From: CBDDHT01 sp965227905 | GTDB lineage: Bacteria > Pseudomonadota > Alphaproteobacteria > Rhizobiales > Methyloligellaceae | Reading direction: 5' to 3' | NCBI GenBank assembly: GCA_965227905.1 | Contig: OZ245780.1 | Coordinates: 5,642,001 to 5,706,000, forward strand | DNA length: 64,000 bases | Shown here: in pieces, positions 1-7,293 of the stretch | Position numbering within the stretch: position 1 is the stretch's first letter | Layout: every line of letters begins with the position of its first letter | The notes under the pieces: model-generated | The model's database searches: none | Told to the model about the DNA's origin: nothing | What the model saw: only the letters and a program-made list of their open reading frames with translations | Program-made: the position numbers and the translations under genes

Positions 1-280
1 GCGTGAAGCTCTTCGTCGATTCTCCGGGCGGCAACACGATTGTTCCTGCCAAGCCAATCTGATCCTTCAAGCTTGCCTCAACGGCTTCCAAATGCAGGCC
101 GGCAACAGTTTCATCCGTAATGATGGCTGCCCGTGTTCCGGGTGCAATGTCCGCCAGCCTTCGGCCGACGCTGCCGAGAAGTCCCGGTCCGATGACGATG
201 TCATAGGCGCGATCGCCGAGCGCAACACGAACGGTGCTGGATGGGTCGGCAGCCGACTCTTGATTCGTTTGTTGATCCAT
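1..280 (-). CDS. aroB: 3-dehydroquinate synthase, N-terminal part (cut by window edge)
   Basis: This is the second enzyme of the shikimate pathway, cyclising DAHP to 3-dehydroquinate in the cytoplasm. Only the first 93 codons lie in the window. Reading the minus strand from the ATG at 280 gives a short polar leader, then VRVALGDRAYDIVIGPGLL, the characteristic AroB N-terminal strand, and further on ITDETVAGLH and LPPGESTKS, the start of the NAD-binding fold. The gene lies 16 bases downstream of aroK on the same strand, the usual alphaproteobacterial aroK-aroB pair, probably one transcript. The catalytic part lies outside the window. Confidence 0.93.
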   Translation of the reverse strand, partial: MDQQTNQESAADPSSTVRVALGDRAYDIVIGPGLLGSVGRRLADIAPGTRAAIITDETVAGLHLEAVEASLKDQIGLAGTIVLPPGESTKSFT

Positions 281-296
281 TAGGTGTTCAGTCCAG

Positions 297-908
297 TCAC
301 TCGGCTCGCTTGTTGTTCGGGGAAGAAAGCAGTGGGCTGCCGTAGAGCGCATTCATGATTTCGTTGACGATCGTATCGTGCGGCGCATTGCGGCTCTGCA
401 CGACAATATCCGCCTGCGCATAGATCGGATAGCGTTCGTCCATCAGCTTTTTCATTATGGCTTTGGGATCGCCATCTTTCAGTAGCGGTCGATTGTCGCG
501 CCGAGACACGCGTTGGACCAAGACATCGAGATCCGCTTTCAGCCAGACGGACACACCATGGTCTGCCACGGTCTTGCGAGTTTCCTCATTCATGTAGGCC
601 CCGCCCCCCGTGGCGAGAACCCGTCCGCCGGAGGTGAGAAGCCGTTCGATGACCTTGCGCTCACCCGACCGGAAATAGGCCTCACCGTGCTCCGCGAAGA
701 TTTCGCTGATACTCTGCCCGGCTGCAATTTCAATTTCCGAATCCGCATCGGTAAAAGGAATGCCGAGCTCATGCGCCAGACGGCGGCCGATCGCCGTCTT
801 GCCGGCTCCCATCAAGCCGATTAAAACGATGCTGCGCTGGCCAAGTCCTTCGCGAATTGATGCGGTTCGTGATGCCTTGTTGTTTCGCTTGCGTGCGTCG
901 GTGCGCAT
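297..908 (-). CDS. aroK: Shikimate kinase
   Basis: AroK phosphorylates shikimate to shikimate 3-phosphate with ATP. The protein shows the P-loop GLMGAGKTAIGRR, the shikimate-binding DAD after it, GGGAY, and the lid arginine in NRPLL. I chose the ATG at 908 (203 residues), which matches the usual family length of 170-200. The frame stays open to 1049, but that would add 47 residues of low-complexity, non-conserved sequence. No strong ribosome binding site decides between 908 and an ATG at 959. It is followed by aroB in the same direction and is divergent from the 47-residue protein and xerD. Confidence 0.93.
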   Translation of the reverse strand: MRTDARKRNNKASRTASIREGLGQRSIVLIGLMGAGKTAIGRRLAHELGIPFTDADSEIEIAAGQSISEIFAEHGEAYFRSGERKVIERLLTSGGRVLATGGGAYMNEETRKTVADHGVSVWLKADLDVLVQRVSRRDNRPLLKDGDPKAIMKKLMDERYPIYAQADIVVQSRNAPHDTIVNEIMNALYGSPLLSSPNNKRAE

Positions 909-1127
909 GGGGAGACTTGGGACCTTCGATATTTGCAGTAGTGGCGAACGTTCAGGCATTCTAGCTTTGAGATTCGTCGGTTGCCTATCGAAAAAGGCCC
1001 ACTCTTTGATGGACTCGTTAACGCGGAGATTCGCAATGGTATGGTTCATTCGCGGCTACAGCAGGGTTGAGTGCGCTTTTTCGACAGCGCTGCGCGACGA
1101 TTGGGTCCCCATGGTGAGTGCCACTTA

Positions 1128-1271
1128 ATGCCGAGTTTGATCAGATTTCTGTTTGTCTGTGCTGTTTTTACGGGCGTGGTTTACGGCAGTCTTTATGTGT
1201 TGTCGGAATTTTTCGAACCGGAGCCGAAAGAGATATCGAAGACCCTGCGAAACGTTAAGCTCCGCAATTGA
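1128..1271 (+). CDS. 47-residue single-pass membrane protein upstream of xerD
   Basis: This small protein begins MPSLIRFLFVCAVFTGVVYG, one hydrophobic segment (about residues 4-25), followed by an acidic/basic tail with EFFEPEPKEISKTLR. From memory, small proteins of this shape, a transmembrane helix followed by a proline-acidic EP motif, recur next to xerD in Alphaproteobacteria, sometimes misannotated as histidine kinase. Its stop overlaps the TTG start of xerD by four bases (TTGA), which suggests translational coupling. The function is unknown. Confidence rests on the coupled arrangement and the clean transmembrane/tail architecture. Confidence 0.7.
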   Translation: MPSLIRFLFVCAVFTGVVYGSLYVLSEFFEPEPKEISKTLRNVKLRN

Positions 1272-2275
1272 CACTGGTGGCCGCTCTGACTGGCAAACCG
1301 ACATCACCTCCTTCCGAAGCAGCCCGCAAAGGCGCGGCGGATATCTCATATTTTCTTGAAATGCTGAGTGTTGAGCGGGGTGCGGCCCGCAACACATTGG
1401 ATGCTTATCGTCGCGACCTGGACGATCTGGATGCCAGCCTGACTGCAGGAGGCGTCTCCCCTCGAACATCAAGCCAGTCGGATCTCACCGACTTTCTGGA
1501 AGAGCTGCAAAGCCGAGGGCTGTCTCCCGCAACCCGTGCCCGGAAACTCTCTGCGATCCGGCAGTTTTTCCGGTTTCTGTTCACCGAAGGCCTGCGCACC
1601 GACGACCCGGCTTCAACACTTGAGAGCCCCAAGCGTGCGCGCCCTTTGCCGAAAGTTCTCTCGGTCAACGACGTCGACGCACTTCTGGAAAGAGCGAAAT
1701 CCGATGCAGCCGACAGCAAAGGCCCCGGTGGTTTCAAAAAACGTCGGCTCTACTGTTTGCTGGAGCTCCTCTATGCCACCGGAATGCGCGTTACCGAGCT
1801 CGTATCACTGCCGCGCCGCACGGTTTCGAACGGTGATCGCGCTCTCATCGTCAAGGGAAAAGGGGGCCGCGAGCGGCTTGTCCCGCTGACTGACGCGGCG
1901 ATTACCGCCATCGGCGGCTATCTGGATGCGGAAAGCGAACGATTTCCGGGACTGGCCTCGTCCAAATGGCTCTTTCCGTCACGCGGCAAACAGGGGCATC
2001 TGACACGGCAGAATTTTGCATTGGAGCTAAAACAGGCAGCGGCACGCAGCGGTTTGGACGCGAGTCGCATATCTCCACACGTTCTGCGGCACGCCTTTGC
2101 GAGCCATCTGCTGGAGCGCGGTGCAGATTTGCGCGCCGTTCAGCAATTGCTCGGGCATGCTGACATCTCGACCACCCAGATCTATACCCATGTTCTTGAG
2201 GAAAGACTGAAGCAGCTGGTTCTCGATCATCATCCAATGGCCGATGCGCGGTTGGAAGCCGGGAAAGCCATTTAG
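1268..2275 (+). CDS. xerD: Tyrosine recombinase XerD
   Basis: XerD is one of the two recombinases that resolve chromosome dimers at dif during division. The 335-residue protein has the N-terminal SAM-like DNA-binding domain (ERGAARNTLDAYRRDLDDL, about residues 35-53) and the C-terminal catalytic domain. The catalytic set is visible: Arg in ATGMRVTEL, Lys in VKGKGGRERLV, His-x-x-Arg in HVLRHAFASHLLERG, and LLGHADISTTQIYTHV with the histidine and the nucleophilic tyrosine. The start is a TTG overlapping the previous stop. An internal ATG at 1361 (MLSVERG) is the alternative start and would remove a poorly conserved leader. It is a housekeeping recombinase, not a mobile-element integrase: accA follows and no attachment site is seen. 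Confidence 0.95.
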   Translation: MTLVAALTGKPTSPPSEAARKGAADISYFLEMLSVERGAARNTLDAYRRDLDDLDASLTAGGVSPRTSSQSDLTDFLEELQSRGLSPATRARKLSAIRQFFRFLFTEGLRTDDPASTLESPKRARPLPKVLSVNDVDALLERAKSDAADSKGPGGFKKRRLYCLLELLYATGMRVTELVSLPRRTVSNGDRALIVKGKGGRERLVPLTDAAITAIGGYLDAESERFPGLASSKWLFPSRGKQGHLTRQNFALELKQAAARSGLDASRISPHVLRHAFASHLLERGADLRAVQQLLGHADISTTQIYTHVLEERLKQLVLDHHPMADARLEAGKAI

Positions 2276-2427
2276 CGCCAGATTCCGGGCCTCGGTTTAC
2301 GCTTTCACCCGGAAGCATTTGTCTCCCGGCTTGACAGGCGTCATGGTCAAGGCCACTAAGCCGGCACACGAGAAACGCGGCCCTCGTTCTAGCGGGCATT
2401 CGCGAACCGGAAATTGTCGATCTCCCA

Positions 2428-3381
2428 ATGCGCACCTATCTGGACTTTGAGAAGCCTATTGCCGAGTTGGAGAGCAAGGTCGCCGAATTGCGCGCCCTGG
2501 TCGACGGCGAGGCCTCTGTGTCTATCGCCGAGGAGATCGCGACGCTGGAAGCCAAAGCCCAGGAAGCGCTCGAGAGCACCTATTCGGGGCTGACGCCCTG
2601 GCAAAAAACACAAGTGGCCCGACATCCGGACCGACCGCATTTCCGGCACTATGTCGAAGCGCTGATCGAAGACTTCACACCGCTGGCCGGAGACCGCCAC
2701 TTCGCAGAAGACCATGCGATTATCGGCGGAATCGGGCGTTTTCGCGGGAAGCCGGTCATGATCATCGGCCATGAAAAAGGATCGGATACCGAAAGCCGCC
2801 TCAAGCACAATTTCGGCATGGCGAGACCCGAGGGCTACCGCAAAGCAATCCGTCTCATGGGCATGGCAGATCGGTTCGCGCTCCCGGTCCTGACCCTGAT
2901 CGATACTGCCGGCGCCTATCCGGGCATCGGAGCGGAAGAGCGGGGCCAGGCTGAAGCCATTGCACGCTCGACAGACTGTTGTCTGGGATTGCGTGTTCCT
3001 TTGATCACACTCGTGATCGGCGAAGGCGGGTCGGGCGGCGCCGTCGCGATTGCCACCGCAAATCAGGTGCTGATGCTTGAGCATTCGATCTACACCGTGG
3101 CGTCGCCGGAGGCCGCAGCATCGATTCTGTGGCACGATTCCAGCCGCGCGCAGGATGCCGCGACGAATATGAAGATTACCGCTCAGGATCTGCTGGAATT
3201 CGGCGTCGCCGACACGATCGTCGATGAACCGGTCGGCGGCGCGCACCGGGACCGGGAAACGACTCTGGCCCGCGCCGGCGACATGATTGCCAAGGCGCTC
3301 GACGAGCTGGCGGGAATGGACGGCGACGCTCTGCGGGAACACCGCAGGGCCAAATTCCTAGCCATCGGCAGTGTGACTTAA
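2428..3381 (+). CDS. accA: Acetyl-CoA carboxylase carboxyltransferase subunit alpha
   Basis: AccA with AccD transfers the carboxyl group from biotin carrier protein to acetyl-CoA, the first step of fatty-acid synthesis. The protein is 317 residues, the standard family length, beginning MRTYLDFEKPIAELE. It contains the crotonase-fold signatures TLIDTAGAYPGIGAEERGQ and VIGEGGSGGAVAIA (oxyanion hole glycines), and ASPEAAASILWHD. A TTGACA hexamer at 2331-2336 in the 152-base gap after xerD could be a -35 element, but I see no convincing -10, so co-transcription with xerD is also possible. Confidence 0.97.
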   Translation: MRTYLDFEKPIAELESKVAELRALVDGEASVSIAEEIATLEAKAQEALESTYSGLTPWQKTQVARHPDRPHFRHYVEALIEDFTPLAGDRHFAEDHAIIGGIGRFRGKPVMIIGHEKGSDTESRLKHNFGMARPEGYRKAIRLMGMADRFALPVLTLIDTAGAYPGIGAEERGQAEAIARSTDCCLGLRVPLITLVIGEGGSGGAVAIATANQVLMLEHSIYTVASPEAAASILWHDSSRAQDAATNMKITAQDLLEFGVADTIVDEPVGGAHRDRETTLARAGDMIAKALDELAGMDGDALREHRRAKFLAIGSVT

Positions 3382-3626
3382 GAGATCGTAAATTCCTGAA
3401 GCCGGGCCAGCCACTCACTAACGGCACCATCAAGGTGGTTAGGCCCCGGGGGCGAGCCGGCTTCAGAAATTTGCAGCCAGACTCCAAAGAACGACCAGAT
3501 TTCCCCGGATTCATGCGGCCCGCCGTTAAATCGCCGCACCAGTGTCTCGCCAGCGCCACAATCCTTTCCGATAGATTTACCATAGGTCAATTCGGGGGCG
3601 GGTCGGCGATGAAAAATCCTGGCCAA
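3378..3626 (-). CDS. Possible small protein (82 residues) convergent with accA
   Basis: An open frame starting at a TTG fills most of the gap between accA and the first L,D-transpeptidase gene and overlaps the accA stop by four bases. Its composition looks protein-like rather than random, with clustered aromatics (IWSFFGVWLQISEAG) and a C-terminal AVSEWLARLQEF that could form an amphipathic helix. I do not recognise a family. Against it: a rare start codon, no clear ribosome binding site, and the CtrA box just upstream points the other way. It could be a convergent small gene or non-coding DNA. Confidence 0.35.
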   Translation of the reverse strand: MARIFHRRPAPELTYGKSIGKDCGAGETLVRRFNGGPHESGEIWSFFGVWLQISEAGSPPGPNHLDGAVSEWLARLQEFTIS

Positions 3627-3635
3627 TCACCAAAA

Positions 3636-3650
3636 TTAACCTAGCGTTAA
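3636..3650. promoter_or_regulatory. CtrA-type box TTAA-N7-TTAA
   Basis: The sequence TTAACCTAGCGTTAA is an exact match to the CtrA consensus TTAA-N7-TTAA. It sits 43 bases upstream of the first L,D-transpeptidase-like gene, followed by an AT-rich stretch (ATAATAATAAA) that could hold the -10. CtrA is the response regulator that times cell-cycle, flagellar and envelope genes in Alphaproteobacteria. Position and spacing suit activation of the gene at 3693; binding is inferred. Confidence 0.55.
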
Positions 3651-3692
3651 GACATAATAATAAATGGTGACCATGCGCAAAGGGCACTGCGT

Positions 3693-4682
3693 ATGGATCT
3701 AGATATGATGAAAAAGACTGCGGTCAGTCTGGTTGCACTCGCGACGGCATTGCTTGCCGGGTGCAGCCAACCTGTCCCGCCTCACCTCAAGCCGCTTTCA
3801 CCGCAGGCGCAGGCTTTGCTGAAAGAAAAAGGCATGCGCGAGGATTCGCCGATCTTCGTGCGCATCTTCAAGGAAGAGTCCGAGCTCGAGGTGTGGAAGG
3901 CCAAGGATGACGGTCGTTTTCACCATTTCAAAACCTACCCGATTTGCAGCTGGTCCGGGAAACTCGGCCCGAAACTGAAGCAAGGCGACAAGCAGGCACC
4001 CGAAGGATTCTATCGCGTCTCGTCGCGCCAGATGAATCCCAATAGCCAGTTCTACCTCTCATTCAATCTTGGCTACCCCAACGCTTACGACAAGGCACAC
4101 AGGCGCACGGGTGCCCATCTGATGGTGCACGGTGACTGCAAATCCGCCGGTTGTTACGCTATGACCGATGCGCTGATGGAAGAAATCTACATCCTCGCGC
4201 GCGAGGCCTTCCAAGGCGGCCAGGAAGCCTTTGACGTTCACGCTTATCCGTTCCGCATGACGGATGCGAATATGAAACGCCATCGCTTCAATCGCTGGAA
4301 GTCCTTTTGGAAGACCATCAAGCAGGGGCATGACCACTTCGAAAAGACGCATCAGCCGCCACCTGTCGCGGTGTGCCGCAAGAATTACCTTGTGAATGTG
4401 GCCTTCAAGAATCCACGGAGCCGCATTGATCCCAGAGGTGCCTGCCCGGCCTACGAACGGCTTCCCGTCGAGACGCTTCCTCAGGATGTGTTGATCCGAG
4501 AAGCCATGCGTCAATCCATGCAGAAGGCCGCTGCAAAGCCGACCAAGCAGATTCGGGTTGCATCGCCTCCGAGCGATGGAGACTTCGGGGACGACTCCTC
4601 GTTCACGTTCGGTGGACCGCCCCGCGATCCCTCAGTTGCTGGCTTTGCGTTCCGTTTGAACTCCATCCTCGGCCGAAACTAA
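3693..4682 (+). CDS. YafK-like L,D-transpeptidase-family lipoprotein
   Basis: A predicted periplasmic lipoprotein: after MMKK and a hydrophobic stretch comes the lipobox LLAGC (about residues 20-24). The YkuD-type domain follows, with FVRIFKEESELEVW, YPICSWSG, LGPKLKQGDKQAPEGFY and the active-site signature HGDCKSAGCYAM, containing the catalytic His and the Ser-x-Gly-Cys nucleophile. YafK/DpaA-type enzymes act on peptidoglycan or its bond to Braun lipoprotein; the actual substrate here is unknown. The C-terminal 70 residues are low-complexity. The ATG at 3693 has AAGGG eight bases upstream; ATGs at 3705 and 3708 are alternatives. A close paralogue follows at 4785. A CtrA box precedes it. Confidence 0.88.
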   Translation: MDLDMMKKTAVSLVALATALLAGCSQPVPPHLKPLSPQAQALLKEKGMREDSPIFVRIFKEESELEVWKAKDDGRFHHFKTYPICSWSGKLGPKLKQGDKQAPEGFYRVSSRQMNPNSQFYLSFNLGYPNAYDKAHRRTGAHLMVHGDCKSAGCYAMTDALMEEIYILAREAFQGGQEAFDVHAYPFRMTDANMKRHRFNRWKSFWKTIKQGHDHFEKTHQPPPVAVCRKNYLVNVAFKNPRSRIDPRGACPAYERLPVETLPQDVLIREAMRQSMQKAAAKPTKQIRVASPPSDGDFGDDSSFTFGGPPRDPSVAGFAFRLNSILGRN

Positions 4683-4784
4683 CCGTACACAGACGACTGC
4701 TCGGCGGCGACGGGACATTGACGCATAGGCCCGTTCCGCCCTATTCGAGTTATTTGGAACTTACGAATAGGCAGGCTCGCCTTC

Positions 4785-5651
4785 ATGCTCAAGCGACTGA
4801 TCATTGCTTTCACGCTTTGCGTTGTCGTCATCGGCGCTCTGTCCGTTCAGAGCACACCGGTGATGGCGCTCATCGACCGGACCGTCCAATCGCTAGACCG
4901 CGCAGATCGGCTGGTTCGCAGTTATCTGGGCCTCCCTCTGAGGGGCACACCCGATCTGTCGCGATTGGATGAAAGGCTCAAAGAAGTCGGCGTAAAACTC
5001 GGTGCGCCGGTCTTTATCCGTATTTTCAAACAGGAGCATTTGCTTGAGATTTGGATGAAAAAGGATGATCGCTTCGTCCTTTTTGCGTCCTATCCGATCT
5101 GTCGATGGTCCGGATATCTCGGTCCCAAATTGAAGGAAGGCGACCGACAGAGTCCTGAAGGTTTCTATACGGTTTCCAAGCGCCAGCTCAATCCGAACAG
5201 CCGCTGGCACCGATCGTTCAATCTCGGGTTTCCCAACATTTTCGACCGCTCGCACAAGCGGACCGGCTCCTATCTGATGGTGCATGGCGGCTGCTCCTCC
5301 ATCGGCTGCTATGCCATGACAAATGCGGCGATGGATGAGATCTGGCGGATCGTTACCGCTGCTCTTTGGCGAGGACAGGGTCGCTTCCACGTCCATGTCT
5401 ATCCTTTTCGGATGACCGCTTGGAATCGCCGCCTGCACCAAGGAAACCGTTGGAACAGCTTCTGGACCGATCTGCAGGACGGTCACGATGTGTTCGAGCG
5501 GACGAATGTGCCGCCTAAGATCAGCGTCTGCAAACAGCGCTATGTGGTTCGTGAGGGCGAGAACGGCGGCAAAGGCAATGATCGCATCTTAACCCACTGC
5601 CCGAAGCAGCCCCCGAGTGCTGCCGTTGAAGTGAATCCGCGTAATTCTTAA
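4785..5651 (+). CDS. YafK-like L,D-transpeptidase-family protein, paralogue of the preceding gene
   Basis: 288 residues beginning MLKRLIIAFTLCVVVIGALS, a signal peptide or anchor without a lipobox cysteine, then the same domain as the upstream gene: FIRIFKQEHLLEIWMKK, YPICRWSGYLGPKLKEGDRQ, FNLGFPN and HGGCSSIGCYAM with the catalytic His and Cys. The two genes align over most of their length (for example VYPFRMT against AYPFRMT) and are separated by about 100 bases, indicating tandem duplication followed by divergence. One copy is lipid-anchored and the other probably free or helix-anchored, so they may act at different places in the periplasm. Confidence 0.87.
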   Translation: MLKRLIIAFTLCVVVIGALSVQSTPVMALIDRTVQSLDRADRLVRSYLGLPLRGTPDLSRLDERLKEVGVKLGAPVFIRIFKQEHLLEIWMKKDDRFVLFASYPICRWSGYLGPKLKEGDRQSPEGFYTVSKRQLNPNSRWHRSFNLGFPNIFDRSHKRTGSYLMVHGGCSSIGCYAMTNAAMDEIWRIVTAALWRGQGRFHVHVYPFRMTAWNRRLHQGNRWNSFWTDLQDGHDVFERTNVPPKISVCKQRYVVREGENGGKGNDRILTHCPKQPPSAAVEVNPRNS

Positions 5652-5661
5652 GGGATGTAAT

Positions 5662-6060
5662 GTGACTAACGACAAATCGCTGGAAGTCGGCCTCCTCCTG
5701 CTGCGCATAACGACCGGGCTTTTCCTTTTGGTCTGGTCCATCGACAAGATCCTGAATACCGGACACGCGCAACAGGTCTTCAACAAATTCTACTTTCTCG
5801 AGATCACGCCAACCATCGCAACAGGTCTGGGAGTCGCACAGACTCTTGTCATCTTGGCATTCATGGCAGGCTTCAAGAAGTTCTGGACCTACGGCGCCAT
5901 TCTGGCAATGCACACGGTTTCCGTCGCCTCGACCTGGGAGCGACTCATCGATCCCTATGCGGGCGGGAACCTACTGTTCTGGGCCGCCGTACCGCTCTGG
6001 GCAGCGCTCGTTCTGCTCTGGCTTGCGCGCGACCGGGACCGACTGCTCGCTGTCGGCTGA
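5662..6060 (+). CDS. DoxX-like small integral membrane protein
   Basis: 132 residues with four predicted transmembrane segments: LLLLRITTGLFLLVWSIDKI, a second around TGLGVAQTLVILAFMAG, a third around YGAILAMHTVSVAS, and FWAAVPLWAALVLLWLA at the end. The pattern, with a conserved Asp/Lys after the first helix, is that of DoxX/MauE-like proteins, whose biochemical role is mostly unresolved (some link to thiosulfate or thioredoxin-type redox chemistry). It starts with a GTG eleven bases after the previous stop and is followed within 12 bases by the acyl-CoA dehydrogenase, so all three are probably co-transcribed. Confidence 0.72.
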   Translation: MTNDKSLEVGLLLLRITTGLFLLVWSIDKILNTGHAQQVFNKFYFLEITPTIATGLGVAQTLVILAFMAGFKKFWTYGAILAMHTVSVASTWERLIDPYAGGNLLFWAAVPLWAALVLLWLARDRDRLLAVG

Positions 6061-6071
6061 AGGAACCTTCC

Positions 6072-7232
6072 ATGGATTTCACACTTTCTGACGAGCAGGT
6101 AGCGCTTCAGGATACCGTTCGACGGTTTGCCAATGGCGAACTCGTCGAAGCCGCCCGCGAAATAGAGGCATCGGATGAACCGCCCGGCCCGGCAATCCTG
6201 AAACAGTTTGCCGATATGGGGCTTCTCGGCGTCAATCTGGATGCGGCCTATGGCGGTGCCGGACTCTCCCATCTCGACGCGGTGCTTGTCCTGGAAGAAG
6301 TGGCACGGCTTTCGCCTGCTCTTGCCTTCCCGATTTTCGAATCGTGTTTCGGACCGACATTGGCAATTGCTCACTATGCCGACGAAGAGATGCGCCAACG
6401 CATCATCCCGAAGGTCTGCGCCGGCGAGATGATCGTCGCTGTTGCCATGTCGGAACCGAACGCCGGCACTGCCCTCACCGATCTGACGACCCGGGCAACC
6501 GCCAAGGGCGCGTCATATGTGGTCAGTGGGCAGAAACGCTGGTGCTCGGGCGCCGGCCACTCGGACGCCTATGTCATCTACTGCCGCATGTCGGATGACC
6601 CGGGCGCCAAGGGCATTGGCGCAATCCTGGTGGAAAAGGACCGCGAAGGCGTAAGCTTTGGCAAACGCGAAGACCATATGGGCCTGCGGGGCATGACCAG
6701 CGCAGACATCTTTTTGGACAATGTCGAAGTCCCTGCTGACAATGTCGTTGTGCCAGCCGGCGGCTTCAAGAAGCTCATGGAAGCATTCGATCTCGAGCGC
6801 TGCGGCAATACCACCATGAGCCTTGCTATCGCTCAGTCGGCCTTGGATTACGTTTTGGAGTATGTTCAAGAGCGCGAGCAGTTCGGCAAGCCGATTGTGG
6901 ATTTCCAGGCCGTCCAGCTCCACTTGGCAGAAATGGCCATGAAGGTCGACGCTTCGCGTCTTCTCCTTTACCGCGCCGTCGTCAACGCGCAGAACGGCCT
7001 TCCGAGCATTGCCGACAGTTCAATCGCCAAATGTTATGCGAATGAGATGGTGCGAGACGTTACCAGCACCGCCGTTCAACTGATGGGCGGCTACGGCTAT
7101 TCCAAGGAATACCCGATGGAGCAGAAAATGCGCGACGGATGGGCCTGGGGTATTGCCGGCGGGACCATCGACATTCAAAAGGTCAACATTGCCGCTGCAA
7201 TGGTTGGACGGCGCTTTTCGCAAAGAGCATAA
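6072..7232 (+). CDS. Acyl-CoA dehydrogenase family protein
   Basis: A 386-residue flavoprotein of the usual length and fold: an N-terminal helical domain (MDFTLSDEQVALQDTVRRFA), middle beta domain with AMSEPNAGTALTDL and the substrate-side RWCSGAGHSD, and a C-terminal FAD domain with EREQFGKPI, QLMGGYGYSKEYPMEQ and AGGTIDIQK. The catalytic glutamate that many members carry just before GT in the last motif is glycine here. A glutamate in DLERCGNTTMS (about residue 243) matches the position used by isovaleryl-CoA dehydrogenase. Substrate cannot be assigned; no acyl-CoA ligase or electron-transfer flavoprotein gene is near. Confidence 0.93.
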   Translation: MDFTLSDEQVALQDTVRRFANGELVEAAREIEASDEPPGPAILKQFADMGLLGVNLDAAYGGAGLSHLDAVLVLEEVARLSPALAFPIFESCFGPTLAIAHYADEEMRQRIIPKVCAGEMIVAVAMSEPNAGTALTDLTTRATAKGASYVVSGQKRWCSGAGHSDAYVIYCRMSDDPGAKGIGAILVEKDREGVSFGKREDHMGLRGMTSADIFLDNVEVPADNVVVPAGGFKKLMEAFDLERCGNTTMSLAIAQSALDYVLEYVQEREQFGKPIVDFQAVQLHLAEMAMKVDASRLLLYRAVVNAQNGLPSIADSSIAKCYANEMVRDVTSTAVQLMGGYGYSKEYPMEQKMRDGWAWGIAGGTIDIQKVNIAAAMVGRRFSQRA

Positions 7233-7239
7233 GAGGAGG

Positions 7240-7270
7240 CGCCGGGTTTTGCGCTTAAGCCAACCCGGCG
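7240..7270. terminator. Hairpin between convergent genes (possible bidirectional terminator)
   Basis: A 9-bp GC-rich stem, CGCCGGGTT pairing with AACCCGGCG, with a 13-base loop, lies between the converging acyl-CoA dehydrogenase and chemoreceptor genes. No long T run follows on either strand, so intrinsic termination is uncertain. Confidence 0.4.
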
Positions 7271-7293
7271 TTCCTGCCCGCCTTCTGGCTTGC

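Noticed and set aside
1268..2275. Tyrosine recombinase as a possible mobile-element integrase
   Set aside because: Sequence and context (aroK, accA) are those of housekeeping XerD; no attachment sites, cargo or direct repeats are present.
2389..3342. Open frame of 317 codons antisense to accA
   Set aside because: A shadow frame of accA; no start context and no family similarity.
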